Assembly: GCA_000163555.2 (NCBI GenBank)
Contig: ADAC02000001.1
Location: forward strand, 62,001 to 126,000
DNA length: 64,000 nt
Direction: 5' to 3'
Origin: an alpha proteobacterium HIMB114
GTDB taxonomy: Bacteria > Pseudomonadota > Alphaproteobacteria > Pelagibacterales > Pelagibacteraceae
Below, piece after piece: positions 1-7,455 of this stretch. How positions within the stretch are numbered: position 1 is the stretch's first letter; the number at the start of each line of letters is the position of its first letter. The translations under genes and the position numbers were made by a program. Below the pieces are notes generated by a model. It did no database searches and was not told where the DNA came from. It was given only the letters and a program-made list of their open reading frames with translations.

Positions 1-287
1 GGGAAGATGCTGAAAAAGGTATTTTTAGAGATAACAAAAGAATTCGATCAGCATTAAAAATAGATGATGTAAGATCAGTGAAATCAAAAAATCTTAATCC
101 CCAAGAAGAAAAAGCACTAGAATTTCTAACAATTAATGTTGAGCAGGGTGATCAAGAAAATATTAATATTAATCTTTTATTTTCAGGCAATATGACTATA
201 TCAGTAAATGTAGAGGCAATTAATGCAACGTTAGAAGATTTTTCTGATAGTTGGAAAACAAAAATTAAGCCTGTTCATAAAATTTAA
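1..287 (+). CDS. DUF2948 family protein, 5' truncated by window edge
   Basis: The reading frame is open from base 3 to the TAA at 285-287, so the gene enters from the left edge; the GTG at 78 is internal, not the start. The visible part (about 94 residues) reads through a segment like D-N-K-R-I-R-S-A-L and ends KIKPVHKI. It matches my memory of DUF2948, a small alphaproteobacterial family of unknown function commonly found just before hisD. The stop overlaps the hisD start (TAATG), so the two are probably co-transcribed. The family call rests on context and recalled pattern; no function can be given. Confidence 0.7.
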   Translation, partial: EDAEKGIFRDNKRIRSALKIDDVRSVKSKNLNPQEEKALEFLTINVEQGDQENININLLFSGNMTISVNVEAINATLEDFSDSWKTKIKPVHKI

Positions 288-1576
288 TGAAAATATTAAA
301 TACAAAAAACAAACTATTTAAAAAAAATTTTGATTTAGTTCTTAGTTCTAAAAGAATTCAGTCAAATAATAGTCAAAAAATAGTAAAAAAAATTATCAGC
401 GATATCAAAAAAAATGGCGATTTAGCTTTAATTAAATATACTAAAAGGTTTGACAAGGTAAATTTTGGTCCATCAAAAATTAAACTAGATGACAAGTTAA
501 TTAGCAAAAAGATCAAAAAATTAGATATAAATATTAAGAAGTCTATTGATTTGGCTTTTAACAGAATTACAAAATTTCATAAAAAACAAGTGCACAAAGG
601 TTTTAAATTCAAAGATAAGTTAGGCAATCAATTAGGTTACAAAATCTTACCTTTAGACAAAGTTGGAGTTTATGTACCTGGCGGGACAGCAAGCTATCCG
701 AGCACTTTATTAATGAATTCAATTCCAGCAATGGTTGCCGGTGTTAAAAATATATATTGTGTAATGCCAACTCCTAAAGACGAAATAAATGCTGGCGTAT
801 TATACGCAGCAAAAAAATGTAAAATAAAATCAATTTTTAGGATAGGTGGTGCACAGGCAGTTGCCGCTTTAACATACGGTACAAAAAATGTTCCTAAGGT
901 TGATAAGATTGTTGGTCCTGGAAATATATTTGTAGCTACAGCAAAAAAAGAAGTTTTTGGAACTGTTGGTATTGATATGGTCGCTGGACCATCAGAAATA
1001 ACTGTAATCGCGGATGATCGAAATAGAGCAGACTGGACGGCTGTTGATTTATTATCGCAAGCAGAACATGATGTTTTATCTCAATCAATTTTATTAACCA
1101 CAAGTGAAAAATTTGCAAAACAGGTTTCTTTAGAAGTTAAAAAAATATTAAAAACTTTACCTAGAAAAAAAATTGCATCCAAAAGTATAAAAAATTATGG
1201 CTGTATAGTTGTATGTAAAAATAAAAAAGAATTAGTCGATTATGCAAATATTATTGCACCTGAGCACCTTGAAATAAAAATTAAAGGTTCTGAAAAATTA
1301 GAAAAACAAATTAAAAATGCAGGTTCTATATTCTTAGGTGAATTTAGTCCTGAAGCTATTGGAGATTATTTAGCTGGACCAAATCATGTATTGCCAACAT
1401 CTGGTTCTGCAAGATTTGCCTCGGGCTTATCAGTTAATGATTTTTTAAAAAGAACATCTTTAATTAAGTGCACTAAAAGAGGTATTGAAAAGATTGGACA
1501 AATGGCTATAAATCTCGCAAACTATGAAGGATTACATGCACACGCGCTGTCAGTAAGCAAAAGGATAAAAAATTAA
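287..1576 (+). CDS. hisD: Histidinol dehydrogenase
   Basis: HisD carries out the last two oxidations of histidine synthesis, L-histidinol to L-histidine with two NAD+, in the cytoplasm. The 429-residue length is normal. The zinc-site residues are visible: Gln and His in SQAEHDV (about 258 and 261), Asp in [10 protein letters not shown] (about 357) and His in EGLHAHALS near the C-terminus. VGVYVPGG and VDKIVGPGN are typical family blocks. The ATG overlaps the DUF2948 stop and its own stop overlaps the infA start (TAATG), so translation is probably coupled. hisS, hisZ and hisG lie about 3.4 kb downstream, beyond the tRNA-Phe islet. Confidence 0.97.
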   Translation: MKILNTKNKLFKKNFDLVLSSKRIQSNNSQKIVKKIISDIKKNGDLALIKYTKRFDKVNFGPSKIKLDDKLISKKIKKLDINIKKSIDLAFNRITKFHKKQVHKGFKFKDKLGNQLGYKILPLDKVGVYVPGGTASYPSTLLMNSIPAMVAGVKNIYCVMPTPKDEINAGVLYAAKKCKIKSIFRIGGAQAVAALTYGTKNVPKVDKIVGPGNIFVATAKKEVFGTVGIDMVAGPSEITVIADDRNRADWTAVDLLSQAEHDVLSQSILLTTSEKFAKQVSLEVKKILKTLPRKKIASKSIKNYGCIVVCKNKKELVDYANIIAPEHLEIKIKGSEKLEKQIKNAGSIFLGEFSPEAIGDYLAGPNHVLPTSGSARFASGLSVNDFLKRTSLIKCTKRGIEKIGQMAINLANYEGLHAHALSVSKRIKN

Positions 1577-1794
1577 TGGCAAAAGAAGAAATGATCGAAT
1601 TTAAAGGCAAGGTAACAGAATTGTTACCGAACGCTACATTTCGGGTAAAACTGGAAAATGATCATGAGATTTTAGCCCATACTTCAGGAAAACTCAGAAA
1701 GAATAGAATAAGAGTATTAGCAGGCGATACAGTTTTGGTTGAAGTAACTCCTTACGATTTAACCAAAGGCAGAATAACTTTTAGACTTAAATAA
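1576..1794 (+). CDS. infA: Translation initiation factor IF-1
   Basis: A 72-residue S1/OB-fold protein that binds the ribosomal A site of the 30S subunit during initiation. The sequence starts [13 protein letters not shown] and contains the diagnostic [17 protein letters not shown] and [14 protein letters not shown] blocks; the length is exactly that of the family. It overlaps the hisD stop by one base and lies 8 bases before maf. The hisD-infA-maf order is common in alphaproteobacteria. The UPF0262 gene often seen between hisD and infA is absent here. Confidence 0.98.
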   Translation: MAKEEMIEFKGKVTELLPNATFRVKLENDHEILAHTSGKLRKNRIRVLAGDTVLVEVTPYDLTKGRITFRLK

Positions 1795-1802
1795 CAGTCT
1801 AA

Positions 1803-2372
1803 ATGTCTAAATTAATATTAGCAAGCGCGTCTCCAAGGCGATTAGAATTGCTCAAAAGTACTGATATTTTTCCTGATATTGTTGAGCCTGCAAATATTGA
1901 CGAGACTATAAAAAAAAAAGAAAAATCTAAGTTTTACTTGAAAAGAATTTGCTTTGAAAAAGCTTTGAGTGTTCAGAAAAAATATAAACAAGACATAATA
2001 CTTTCAGCGGATACAATAGTTACAACAAATCAAAAAATTTTTGGCAAGCCATCCGGTGTAGAAGACGCAATTAAAACATTGAAATATTTATCAGGAAGAA
2101 ATCATAACGTAAGCACTGGCGTTTGCGTTTTGTATAAAAATAATAAGAAAATTAAAATTATTGATACTAAAATAAAATTCAAAAAACTTCATAATGATGA
2201 AATTGATCAATATATAAAAACAAATGAATGGACTGATAAAGCAGGATCATATGCTATCCAGGGGTACGCAGAGAGATTTATTATTAAAATAAACGGATCA
2301 TATTCAAATGTCGTTGGTTTACCATTGCACGAAACAGTCAATTTACTAAAAAGTATAAAGAATTTTAATTGA
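1803..2372 (+). CDS. maf: Maf-like nucleotide pyrophosphatase
   Basis: Maf/YhdE/YceF proteins hydrolyse non-canonical or modified nucleoside triphosphates (dTTP/UTP or m7GTP, depending on subgroup) and are linked to septum formation in some bacteria. The 189-residue product starts with the family signature LILASASPRRLELL and has the SADTIV motif near residue 73 and EWTDKAGSYAIQG near 140. It follows infA by 8 bases. A yacG gene usually follows in related genomes; here tRNA-Phe comes next, 35 bases downstream. Substrate subgroup cannot be decided by eye. Confidence 0.93.
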   Translation: MSKLILASASPRRLELLKSTDIFPDIVEPANIDETIKKKEKSKFYLKRICFEKALSVQKKYKQDIILSADTIVTTNQKIFGKPSGVEDAIKTLKYLSGRNHNVSTGVCVLYKNNKKIKIIDTKIKFKKLHNDEIDQYIKTNEWTDKAGSYAIQGYAERFIIKINGSYSNVVGLPLHETVNLLKSIKNFN

Positions 2373-2407
2373 TTATTTAATAATTATATGAAAAAAGCTT
2401 CTCTGTT

Positions 2408-2483
2408 GGTCTCGTAGCTCAGTTGGTAGAGCAGAGCCCTGAAAAGGCTTGTGTCGCTGGTTCAATTCCAGCCGAGACCACCA
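2408..2483 (+). tRNA. tRNA-Phe (GAA), CCA encoded
   Basis: A complete 76-nt cloverleaf. Acceptor strand GGTCTCG pairs with CGAGACC (2473-2479), A73 is at 2480 and CCA at 2481-2483. The D stem is GCTC/GAGC, the anticodon stem GAGCC/GGCTT with loop CTGAAAA giving anticodon GAA, and the T stem GCTGG/CCAGC. The 3' part from the anticodon loop onward, plus 10 bases beyond CCA, is repeated exactly at 3648-3702, which marks this tRNA as a probable integration target. Confidence 0.98.
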
Positions 2484-2493
2484 CTAAAATCAA
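2439..2493 (+). repeat. 55-bp direct repeat, copy 1 (tRNA-Phe 3' end, att-like)
   Basis: Bases 2439-2493 are identical to 3648-3702, offset 1209 bases. The repeat starts in the anticodon loop (CTGAAAA) and runs through CCA and 10 further bases; the copies differ at the next base (G versus A). This is the geometry of tRNA-targeted integration, with the intact gene at one end and the displaced 3' fragment at the other. Confidence 0.9.
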
Positions 2494-2530
2494 GACTTTT
2501 TTAACTTATATTCAAAATTTTTTTCTTGCA

Positions 2531-2547
2531 GACTGCAATCTGACAGC
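2531..2547 (+). repeat. 17-bp direct repeat, copy 1, upstream of lipoprotein
   Basis: GACTGCAATCTGACAGC occurs here, 14 bases before the lipoprotein start codon, and again at 3557-3573, just after that gene. The two copies bracket the gene inside the larger 55-bp tRNA repeat pair. Confidence 0.85.
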
Positions 2548-2561
2548 ATTAAAATATATTT

Positions 2562-3554
2562 ATGAAGATAGTTAATTATTTCTTTTTAGTAATAATCGTT
2601 TTTTTACTGAACGCATGTGACCAGCTTGAAACACAAAGTTTCAAACCAAATCAAGAAATAAATTTTGAAAAATTAGTTAAATTTAACCCTAATAAATATA
2701 AATTTAAAGATTATAAAAAAGTTATTGGTAATAAAGATGTAACATCTTGGGATGGATCTAAAGGTAAAAGCTATAAAAATACTAGAGATTGGAAAAAAAT
2801 TAATGTTACCTATAAAGGTAAGGATGCAGAGCTAATTTTTTTTCAAAACTCAGATAATTCCACAAGTATAAGTTTAAATTTTAAAAAAAATGTTAAATGT
2901 TCAGATCATAAAAACCTGATACCAAATAAGTATATAAAGCCAGAAAATACACAAAACTACATAGCTGATATGTATTTTGTAAAAATGCCAATTTTTCAAT
3001 CCTCATATGATTTCGAAAATAAGAGAATTAATGTTTATTGTTTAGGTGGACTATCTGGCAAAAACGATGACAAGACAGCAGGTACTGGTTTTTTTAGCAT
3101 ATCAATTAAAAACAAAGATATCTCTAAAAAAGTTGTTGCTTTAAAACAAATTGAGTGCACATTTTCACATTATAAATCTTTAAATAAAAGAGAAAATTAT
3201 AATAAAAATTATCGTTTTTTATACAAAGGTACACAATTAAATAAACTTACAAGGTCTAGCCCACAATTTTTTCATATAGATGAGACAGATAAAAAACTAT
3301 ATAATGAGAGATATTCAACCGTTGGCAAAATAGAAACTTTTAATGAAAATATAATTATATCTATTCGGAGATTAAAAAAAAACAAATCCTATAAATCTAC
3401 GCTGTTAAAAAAAATTAAATTGGATAGAAGAACTGGTGAAATAATAATGAATAAAGAGTTATATGATCCCAAAGATAAGTTTTATAAAGATAAAATTTTG
3501 AGGGTAGAGTACATTGGAGAATGTAAAAAAAGAACTTCTGCACAAAAATTTTAA
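2562..3554 (+). CDS. Unknown lipoprotein in tRNA-Phe islet
   Basis: A 330-residue protein with a lipoprotein signal peptide: a short positive start, a hydrophobic stretch (about residues 6-16) and lipobox LLNAC with Cys19 followed by Asp-Gln. The remainder is Lys/Asn-rich, hydrophilic and has no motif I recognise; four further cysteines are spread through it (in VKCSDH, VYCLGG, IECTFS and GECKKR), which could form disulfides if periplasmic. It sits alone between tRNA-Phe and a partial tRNA-Phe copy, flanked by 17-bp repeats, so it looks like the cargo of a small integrated segment. An aspartate after the lipid-bearing Cys would suggest inner-membrane retention under the enterobacterial rule, which may not hold here. 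Function unknown. Confidence 0.75.
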   Translation: MKIVNYFFLVIIVFLLNACDQLETQSFKPNQEINFEKLVKFNPNKYKFKDYKKVIGNKDVTSWDGSKGKSYKNTRDWKKINVTYKGKDAELIFFQNSDNSTSISLNFKKNVKCSDHKNLIPNKYIKPENTQNYIADMYFVKMPIFQSSYDFENKRINVYCLGGLSGKNDDKTAGTGFFSISIKNKDISKKVVALKQIECTFSHYKSLNKRENYNKNYRFLYKGTQLNKLTRSSPQFFHIDETDKKLYNERYSTVGKIETFNENIIISIRRLKKNKSYKSTLLKKIKLDRRTGEIIMNKELYDPKDKFYKDKILRVEYIGECKKRTSAQKF

Positions 3555-3556
3555 GC

Positions 3557-3573
3557 GACTGCAATCTGACAGC
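3557..3573 (+). repeat. 17-bp direct repeat, copy 2, downstream of lipoprotein
   Basis: Exact second copy of the sequence at 2531-2547, starting 2 bases after the lipoprotein stop codon. A loosely similar segment (CTGGCAGCGGACTG) lies at 3637-3650, next to the partial tRNA copy. Confidence 0.85.
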
Positions 3574-3647
3574 GCTCAGCTTCAAAAAATAAACATTTGA
3601 TCTCTTAAAACTATTATAATACAACGCTCATGGGGTCTGGCAGCGGA

Positions 3648-3692
3648 CTGAAAAGGCTTGTGTCGCTGGTTCAATTCCAGCCGAGACCACCA
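3648..3692 (+). pseudogene. Partial tRNA-Phe (3' half) remnant
   Basis: Identical to tRNA-Phe from position 32 of the anticodon loop through the encoded CCA (45 nt). The 5' acceptor strand, D arm and 5' anticodon strand are missing. A short GGTCT at 3635-3639, followed by GGCAGCGGA, may be a decayed relic of the 5' end with the D arm deleted, but this match is too short to be sure. It cannot fold into a functional tRNA. Confidence 0.88.
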
Positions 3693-3702
3693 CTAAAATC
3701 AA
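3648..3702 (+). repeat. 55-bp direct repeat, copy 2 (att-like)
   Basis: Second exact copy of 2439-2493. It ends 10 bases before the start codon of the GDP-mannose dehydratase, so that gene lies outside the repeat-bounded segment. Confidence 0.9.
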
Positions 3703-3712
3703 AACTATTTAA

Positions 3713-4744
3713 ATGAAAAAAAAAATTGCAATTGTAACAGGCTCATCTGGTCAGGATGGTTCATATCTGTGTGAGTTATTAATAAAAAAAAGTTATAAAG
3801 TAATTGCTGCTGATAGACGGTCATCGAGAGATAATAAGTGGAGACATAAATTTTTAAAAATTGATGACAAATTAATTTACGAAGATTTTGATCTTGGTGA
3901 TCTGAATAGTATTGTTGCATTATTTAGAAAATACAAAATTGATGAATTTTATAATCTAGCAGCTCAATCTTTTGTTGCAGCCTCTTTCAAAACACCACTT
4001 TCTACATCAGAAATTACAGGTATAGGTGTATTAAGAATTATTGATTGTATTAAAAATTATCAACCAAAAGTAAAATTTTATCAAGCATCCTCTTCAGAGA
4101 TGTATGGCAATTCAAAATTAAAATTTCAAGATGAATATACAAAATTTAATCCTAGAAGTCCTTATGCTGTAGCAAAATTATTTGGCCATCATATCACCAA
4201 AAATTATCGTGAAGCTTATAATTTATTCCTTTGCAGCGGAATATTATTTAACCATGAATCTCCTTTAAGAGGAGATGAATTTGTTACCAAAAAGATCGTG
4301 AAACATTTAGTTGAGGTTAAAAAAAAAGAAAGAAGTCATTTAGAACTTGGAAATCTATATGCTAAAAGAGATTGGGGGTATGCAAAAGACTATGTCCAAG
4401 CAATGTGGCTTATGTTACAAAAAAAAATTCCAGAAGATTATGTCATTGCAACTAACAAATCACATTCAGTAAAATTCTTTTCTGATTTAGTACTTAAAGC
4501 TTTAAAGTTTAACTATAAATGGGTTGGCAAAGGAATTAATGAAAAGGCAATTGATAAGCTAACAAGAAAACCATTGATTAAGATAAATAAAAAATTTTAT
4601 AGACCTGCTGAGGTGAATTTCCTAAAAGGTTCTTATAAAAAAGCTAAAAATCAATTAAAATGGAGGCCTAAAACCTCTATAAAAGAGTTAGTAAAAATTA
4701 TGGTAGATTTTGAATTGAAAAACTCCTCATACAAAAATAGTTGA
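3713..4744 (+). CDS. gmd: GDP-mannose 4,6-dehydratase
   Basis: An extended short-chain dehydrogenase that converts GDP-D-mannose to GDP-4-keto-6-deoxy-D-mannose, a precursor of GDP-fucose, rhamnose or perosamine for surface polysaccharide. Visible motifs in the 343 residues are TGSSGQDGSYL (NADP binding, about 9-19), FYNLAAQSFV, the catalytic SSSEMYG and Tyr-x3-Lys in PRSPYAVAK, then GILFNHESPLRG and KRDWGYAKDYV. It has no partner sugar genes beside it and lies between the partial tRNA-Phe and tRNA-His, so it is probably an accessory gene feeding glycan synthesis encoded elsewhere. The ATG at 3713 fits the family N-terminus. Confidence 0.93.
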   Translation: MKKKIAIVTGSSGQDGSYLCELLIKKSYKVIAADRRSSRDNKWRHKFLKIDDKLIYEDFDLGDLNSIVALFRKYKIDEFYNLAAQSFVAASFKTPLSTSEITGIGVLRIIDCIKNYQPKVKFYQASSSEMYGNSKLKFQDEYTKFNPRSPYAVAKLFGHHITKNYREAYNLFLCSGILFNHESPLRGDEFVTKKIVKHLVEVKKKERSHLELGNLYAKRDWGYAKDYVQAMWLMLQKKIPEDYVIATNKSHSVKFFSDLVLKALKFNYKWVGKGINEKAIDKLTRKPLIKINKKFYRPAEVNFLKGSYKKAKNQLKWRPKTSIKELVKIMVDFELKNSSYKNS

Positions 4745-4814
4745 ATATTTATTTAAAATAACTATTAACGGCTTCATGAAACTTGTTTTAAAAAACATTT
4801 ATCATCTTACACAT

Positions 4815-4832
4815 GCTAAGCAAAAGCTTGGC
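4815..4832. other. Small hairpin in the gmd to tRNA-His gap
   Basis: GCTAAGC, loop AAAA, GCTTGGC forms a 7-bp stem with one G-T pair. There is no T-run on either side, so a terminator is unlikely. The rest of the 137-base gap (4745-4881) is AT-rich with no other recognisable element. Confidence 0.3.
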
Positions 4833-4881
4833 AATTAATTATATATTTAACAAAAAAAAAATAATATAAACTTTAATAAAT

Positions 4882-4958
4882 GCAGCTGTAGCTCAGTTAG
4901 TTAGAGCGCCTGTCTGTGGAACAGGAGGTCGTTGGTGCAACTCCAACCAGCTGTACCA
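4882..4958 (+). tRNA. tRNA-His (GTG), non-canonical, CCA encoded
   Basis: A 77-nt cloverleaf with anticodon loop CTGTGGA (GTG) on stem CCTGT/ACAGG. The acceptor strands are GCAGCTG and CAGCTGT, so pair 1-72 is G:U. Position 73 is A and the base before position 1 is T, so the usual G-1:C73 identity pair is absent from the gene. The T loop is TGCAACT on stem GTTGG/CCAAC, putting G rather than U at position 55. hisS begins 5 bases downstream. Confidence 0.96.
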
Positions 4959-4963
4959 AAAAA

Positions 4964-6388
4964 ATGAATAAAAAAATAAGTAAGCCACCAGTAGATTTAC
5001 CTGGCGGCTTTATCGATAGAAAAGAAAAAGAACTGGTTATAAGAGATTTCTTAATTAAACAAATTAAGGAAGTTATGACTATGTATGGTTTTGAATTTCT
5101 TGAAACCCCTAGTTTTGAATACACTGAAAGCTTAGGGAAATTTTTACCAGATAAAGATAGACCATCAGAAGGAGTGTTTTCATTTGAGGATGGAAAAAAA
5201 TGGTTATCTTTAAGATATGACCTGACAGCACCGCTTGCGAGATTTACTGCAAAGAACTTTGATAATCTTTCACGACCATTTAAGAGATATCAATTAGGCA
5301 CAGTATGGAGAAATGAAAAACCAGGTCCTGGACGTTTTAGGGAATTTTTGCAATTTGATGCTGATTATGTTGGAACAAACAACTTATTAGCTGATAGTGA
5401 ATTATGCGTTTTGATGACAGAAATATTAGAAAAATGTGGTCTAGCGAATAACGAATTTAATATTAAAATCTCAAATCGAAAGTTATCAAAAGGATTGTTA
5501 GAAGATCTTGAAATAATAGATCAAGAACAGCAATCTACATCACTTAGAGCAATTGATAAATTAGATCGAGTTGGTATTGATGGTGTAAAGTTACTGTTGG
5601 GAAAAGGCAGGAAAGATAAATCAGGGGACTTTACCGAAGGTGCAAAACTACAAGATAAACAAATAAGTAAAATTATAGAATTTTTAAACTCTAAAGGATT
5701 AGATCAATTAGAGAGAATCGATTGCAAAAACCAATTATTCCAAGAAGGTATCAGCGAATTAAAACAAATAATTAAAAATTTTAAGTTTTTTAAATTTAAT
5801 AATTATAAAATTGATCCAGCAGTAGTACGTGGTCTTGAATATTATACTGGACCTATTTTTGAAGCGGAGCTTACTTTTAAAGTAAAAAATGAAAAGGGGT
5901 TAGATATTGAATTTGGTTCTATTGGAGGTGGTGGAAGATATGACGATCTTGTAAAGAGATTTAAAAATCAAGATTGTCCAGCAGTTGGAATTTCTATTGG
6001 TTTAGATCGTCTATTGTATGCACTAAGTCAAAAAAATATTTTTAATTTTGATCAAAAGTGCCCTGTTTTAATTTGTGTTTTAGATAATAAATTTATGGAC
6101 TATTATTTTAAAATTTTAAATTCGTTAAGATCAAATAATATTAACTCTGAAATTTATTCAGGATCTTCAAATTTCAAAGCCCAATTGAAGTATGCTGATA
6201 AAAGAGGGTGTAAATATGTGATTATATGCGGAGAAGACGAAGTTTCTAAAGAATTGGTCACGCTCAAAAATTTAGTAATAGGGAGCGAAATATCAGAGGA
6301 TATAGAATCTAGAGAAGATTGGAAAAAATCAAAAGACGCACAAAAGACTTTTGCATTTTCGGATTTAATAAAAGAGATAAAAAAATAG
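4964..6388 (+). CDS. hisS: Histidyl-tRNA synthetase
   Basis: A class II aminoacyl-tRNA synthetase that charges tRNA-His. The frame is open upstream into the tRNA gene, but the first ATG after the tRNA is at 4964, giving 474 residues starting MNKKISKPPVDLPGG. Motif 2 is visible as GPGRFREFLQFDADYVG, the HisA block as VVRGLEYYTGPIFEAEL, and motif 3 as AVGISIGLDRLL. The C-terminal anticodon-binding domain follows. It is directly downstream of the unusual tRNA-His and two bases before hisZ. With A73/G1:U72 tRNA next door, this enzyme probably belongs to the divergent alphaproteobacterial HisRS type; that is inference. Confidence 0.95.
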   Translation: MNKKISKPPVDLPGGFIDRKEKELVIRDFLIKQIKEVMTMYGFEFLETPSFEYTESLGKFLPDKDRPSEGVFSFEDGKKWLSLRYDLTAPLARFTAKNFDNLSRPFKRYQLGTVWRNEKPGPGRFREFLQFDADYVGTNNLLADSELCVLMTEILEKCGLANNEFNIKISNRKLSKGLLEDLEIIDQEQQSTSLRAIDKLDRVGIDGVKLLLGKGRKDKSGDFTEGAKLQDKQISKIIEFLNSKGLDQLERIDCKNQLFQEGISELKQIIKNFKFFKFNNYKIDPAVVRGLEYYTGPIFEAELTFKVKNEKGLDIEFGSIGGGGRYDDLVKRFKNQDCPAVGISIGLDRLLYALSQKNIFNFDQKCPVLICVLDNKFMDYYFKILNSLRSNNINSEIYSGSSNFKAQLKYADKRGCKYVIICGEDEVSKELVTLKNLVIGSEISEDIESREDWKKSKDAQKTFAFSDLIKEIKK

Positions 6389-6390
6389 AT

Positions 6391-7455
6391 ATGACAAAAG
6401 CTTTAGTAAATAAAAAAAATAAAGAAAATATTTCAAAAAAAATATTAAATATTTTCAAAAAAAAAGGGTTTAATTTTATAGACTTAGATATTGTAATAGA
6501 TACAGATCTTCTTGCTCAAAGGTCTGGAGAAGCCTTTAAAAAATATGCTTTAAATTTTAAAGATAAGTCAGGAAAGGAAATTAGTTTAAGGCCAGATTTA
6601 ACAATTGCAACAGCTATTCAGTATATTCAAAGGAAAAAAAAAGGAACTGAAAAACTGTCTTATTTTGGTTCAGCTTTTAGGTTAAATAAAAAAGGAGATC
6701 TCAAGGTTTTTGATCAAATAGGTTGTGAAATTATTAATTCCAAATCTTCACCTGAGTATTTAATTCTATCGACAGTTTTGTCAGTATTTAATAAATTTAA
6801 AAAAAAACAAATTATTCTGAATCATATAGGTTTGTTTGATAATTTAATTAACTCATTAAATTTACCTGAAAGATGGAAACTCAGACTAATCAGACACTAT
6901 TCTAGAAAAGAATATTTTGAGGAACTCTTAAATCGTTTGGATACTAATTATGATCTCGATAATGAAAAGATTAAAATTGATTATAATAGACTGGGCGTTT
7001 TAAAAAAATTGGATGCAGATAAAATAATTGGTGGCAGAAAAGTTGCTGAGATTATTGAAAGATTTGAAAAGAAAATTAAAGATCCAAGAGATAATTTTAA
7101 CGGAAGTCGAAGTGTTAAAATTATTAAAGATTTTTTAAAACTAAAAGTTCCTTTAAAAAAATCAGCAGATATTATTAAAAAATTTGTTGAAAAAAATGAT
7201 TTAAAAATAAAAAATTTAAATCATGTTTTGTTAAAATTGAATAACTTAAATAAAAAATTAGGAACCAAGCAAGATGTCATTTTTGATGCTAAGTTTGGAA
7301 GAGAGACTCAGTATTACACAGGTTTAGCATTCTCAATTTGTAAGCAAAGCATAGAGCTGGCTAGAGGAGGAGAGTACAATAATTTGATCAAAACATTAGG
7401 AGGAAAGCAGTCACCAGCTTTTGGAGCTGCAATAAATTTAAATCAACTAATATGA
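6391..7455 (+). CDS. hisZ: ATP phosphoribosyltransferase regulatory subunit
   Basis: HisZ is a catalytically inactive HisRS paralogue that forms a complex with the short form of HisG and is needed for the first step of histidine synthesis. The longer frame begins inside hisS; the ATG at 6391, two bases after the hisS stop, gives 354 residues and is the better start. HisRS-like blocks remain (AQRSGEAFKKY, EISLRPDLTIATA, FGRETQYYTGLAF), but the tRNA-binding C-terminal domain is absent. It overlaps hisG by 4 bases (ATGA). Confidence 0.9.
   Translation: MTKALVNKKNKENISKKILNIFKKKGFNFIDLDIVIDTDLLAQRSGEAFKKYALNFKDKSGKEISLRPDLTIATAIQYIQRKKKGTEKLSYFGSAFRLNKKGDLKVFDQIGCEIINSKSSPEYLILSTVLSVFNKFKKKQIILNHIGLFDNLINSLNLPERWKLRLIRHYSRKEYFEELLNRLDTNYDLDNEKIKIDYNRLGVLKKLDADKIIGGRKVAEIIERFEKKIKDPRDNFNGSRSVKIIKDFLKLKVPLKKSADIIKKFVEKNDLKIKNLNHVLLKLNNLNKKLGTKQDVIFDAKFGRETQYYTGLAFSICKQSIELARGGEYNNLIKTLGGKQSPAFGAAINLNQLI

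Noticed and set aside
78-287. A 69-codon gene starting at the GTG at 78
   Set aside because: The same frame is open to the left edge and the upstream codons fit the same family, so this is the 3' part of a truncated gene.
4815-4832. Hairpin after gmd as a terminator
   Set aside because: The stem is fair but no T-run follows on either strand; kept only as an unassigned hairpin.
4916-4963. Extended hisS start inside tRNA-His
   Set aside because: Those codons are tRNA sequence; the first ATG after the tRNA gives the family N-terminus.
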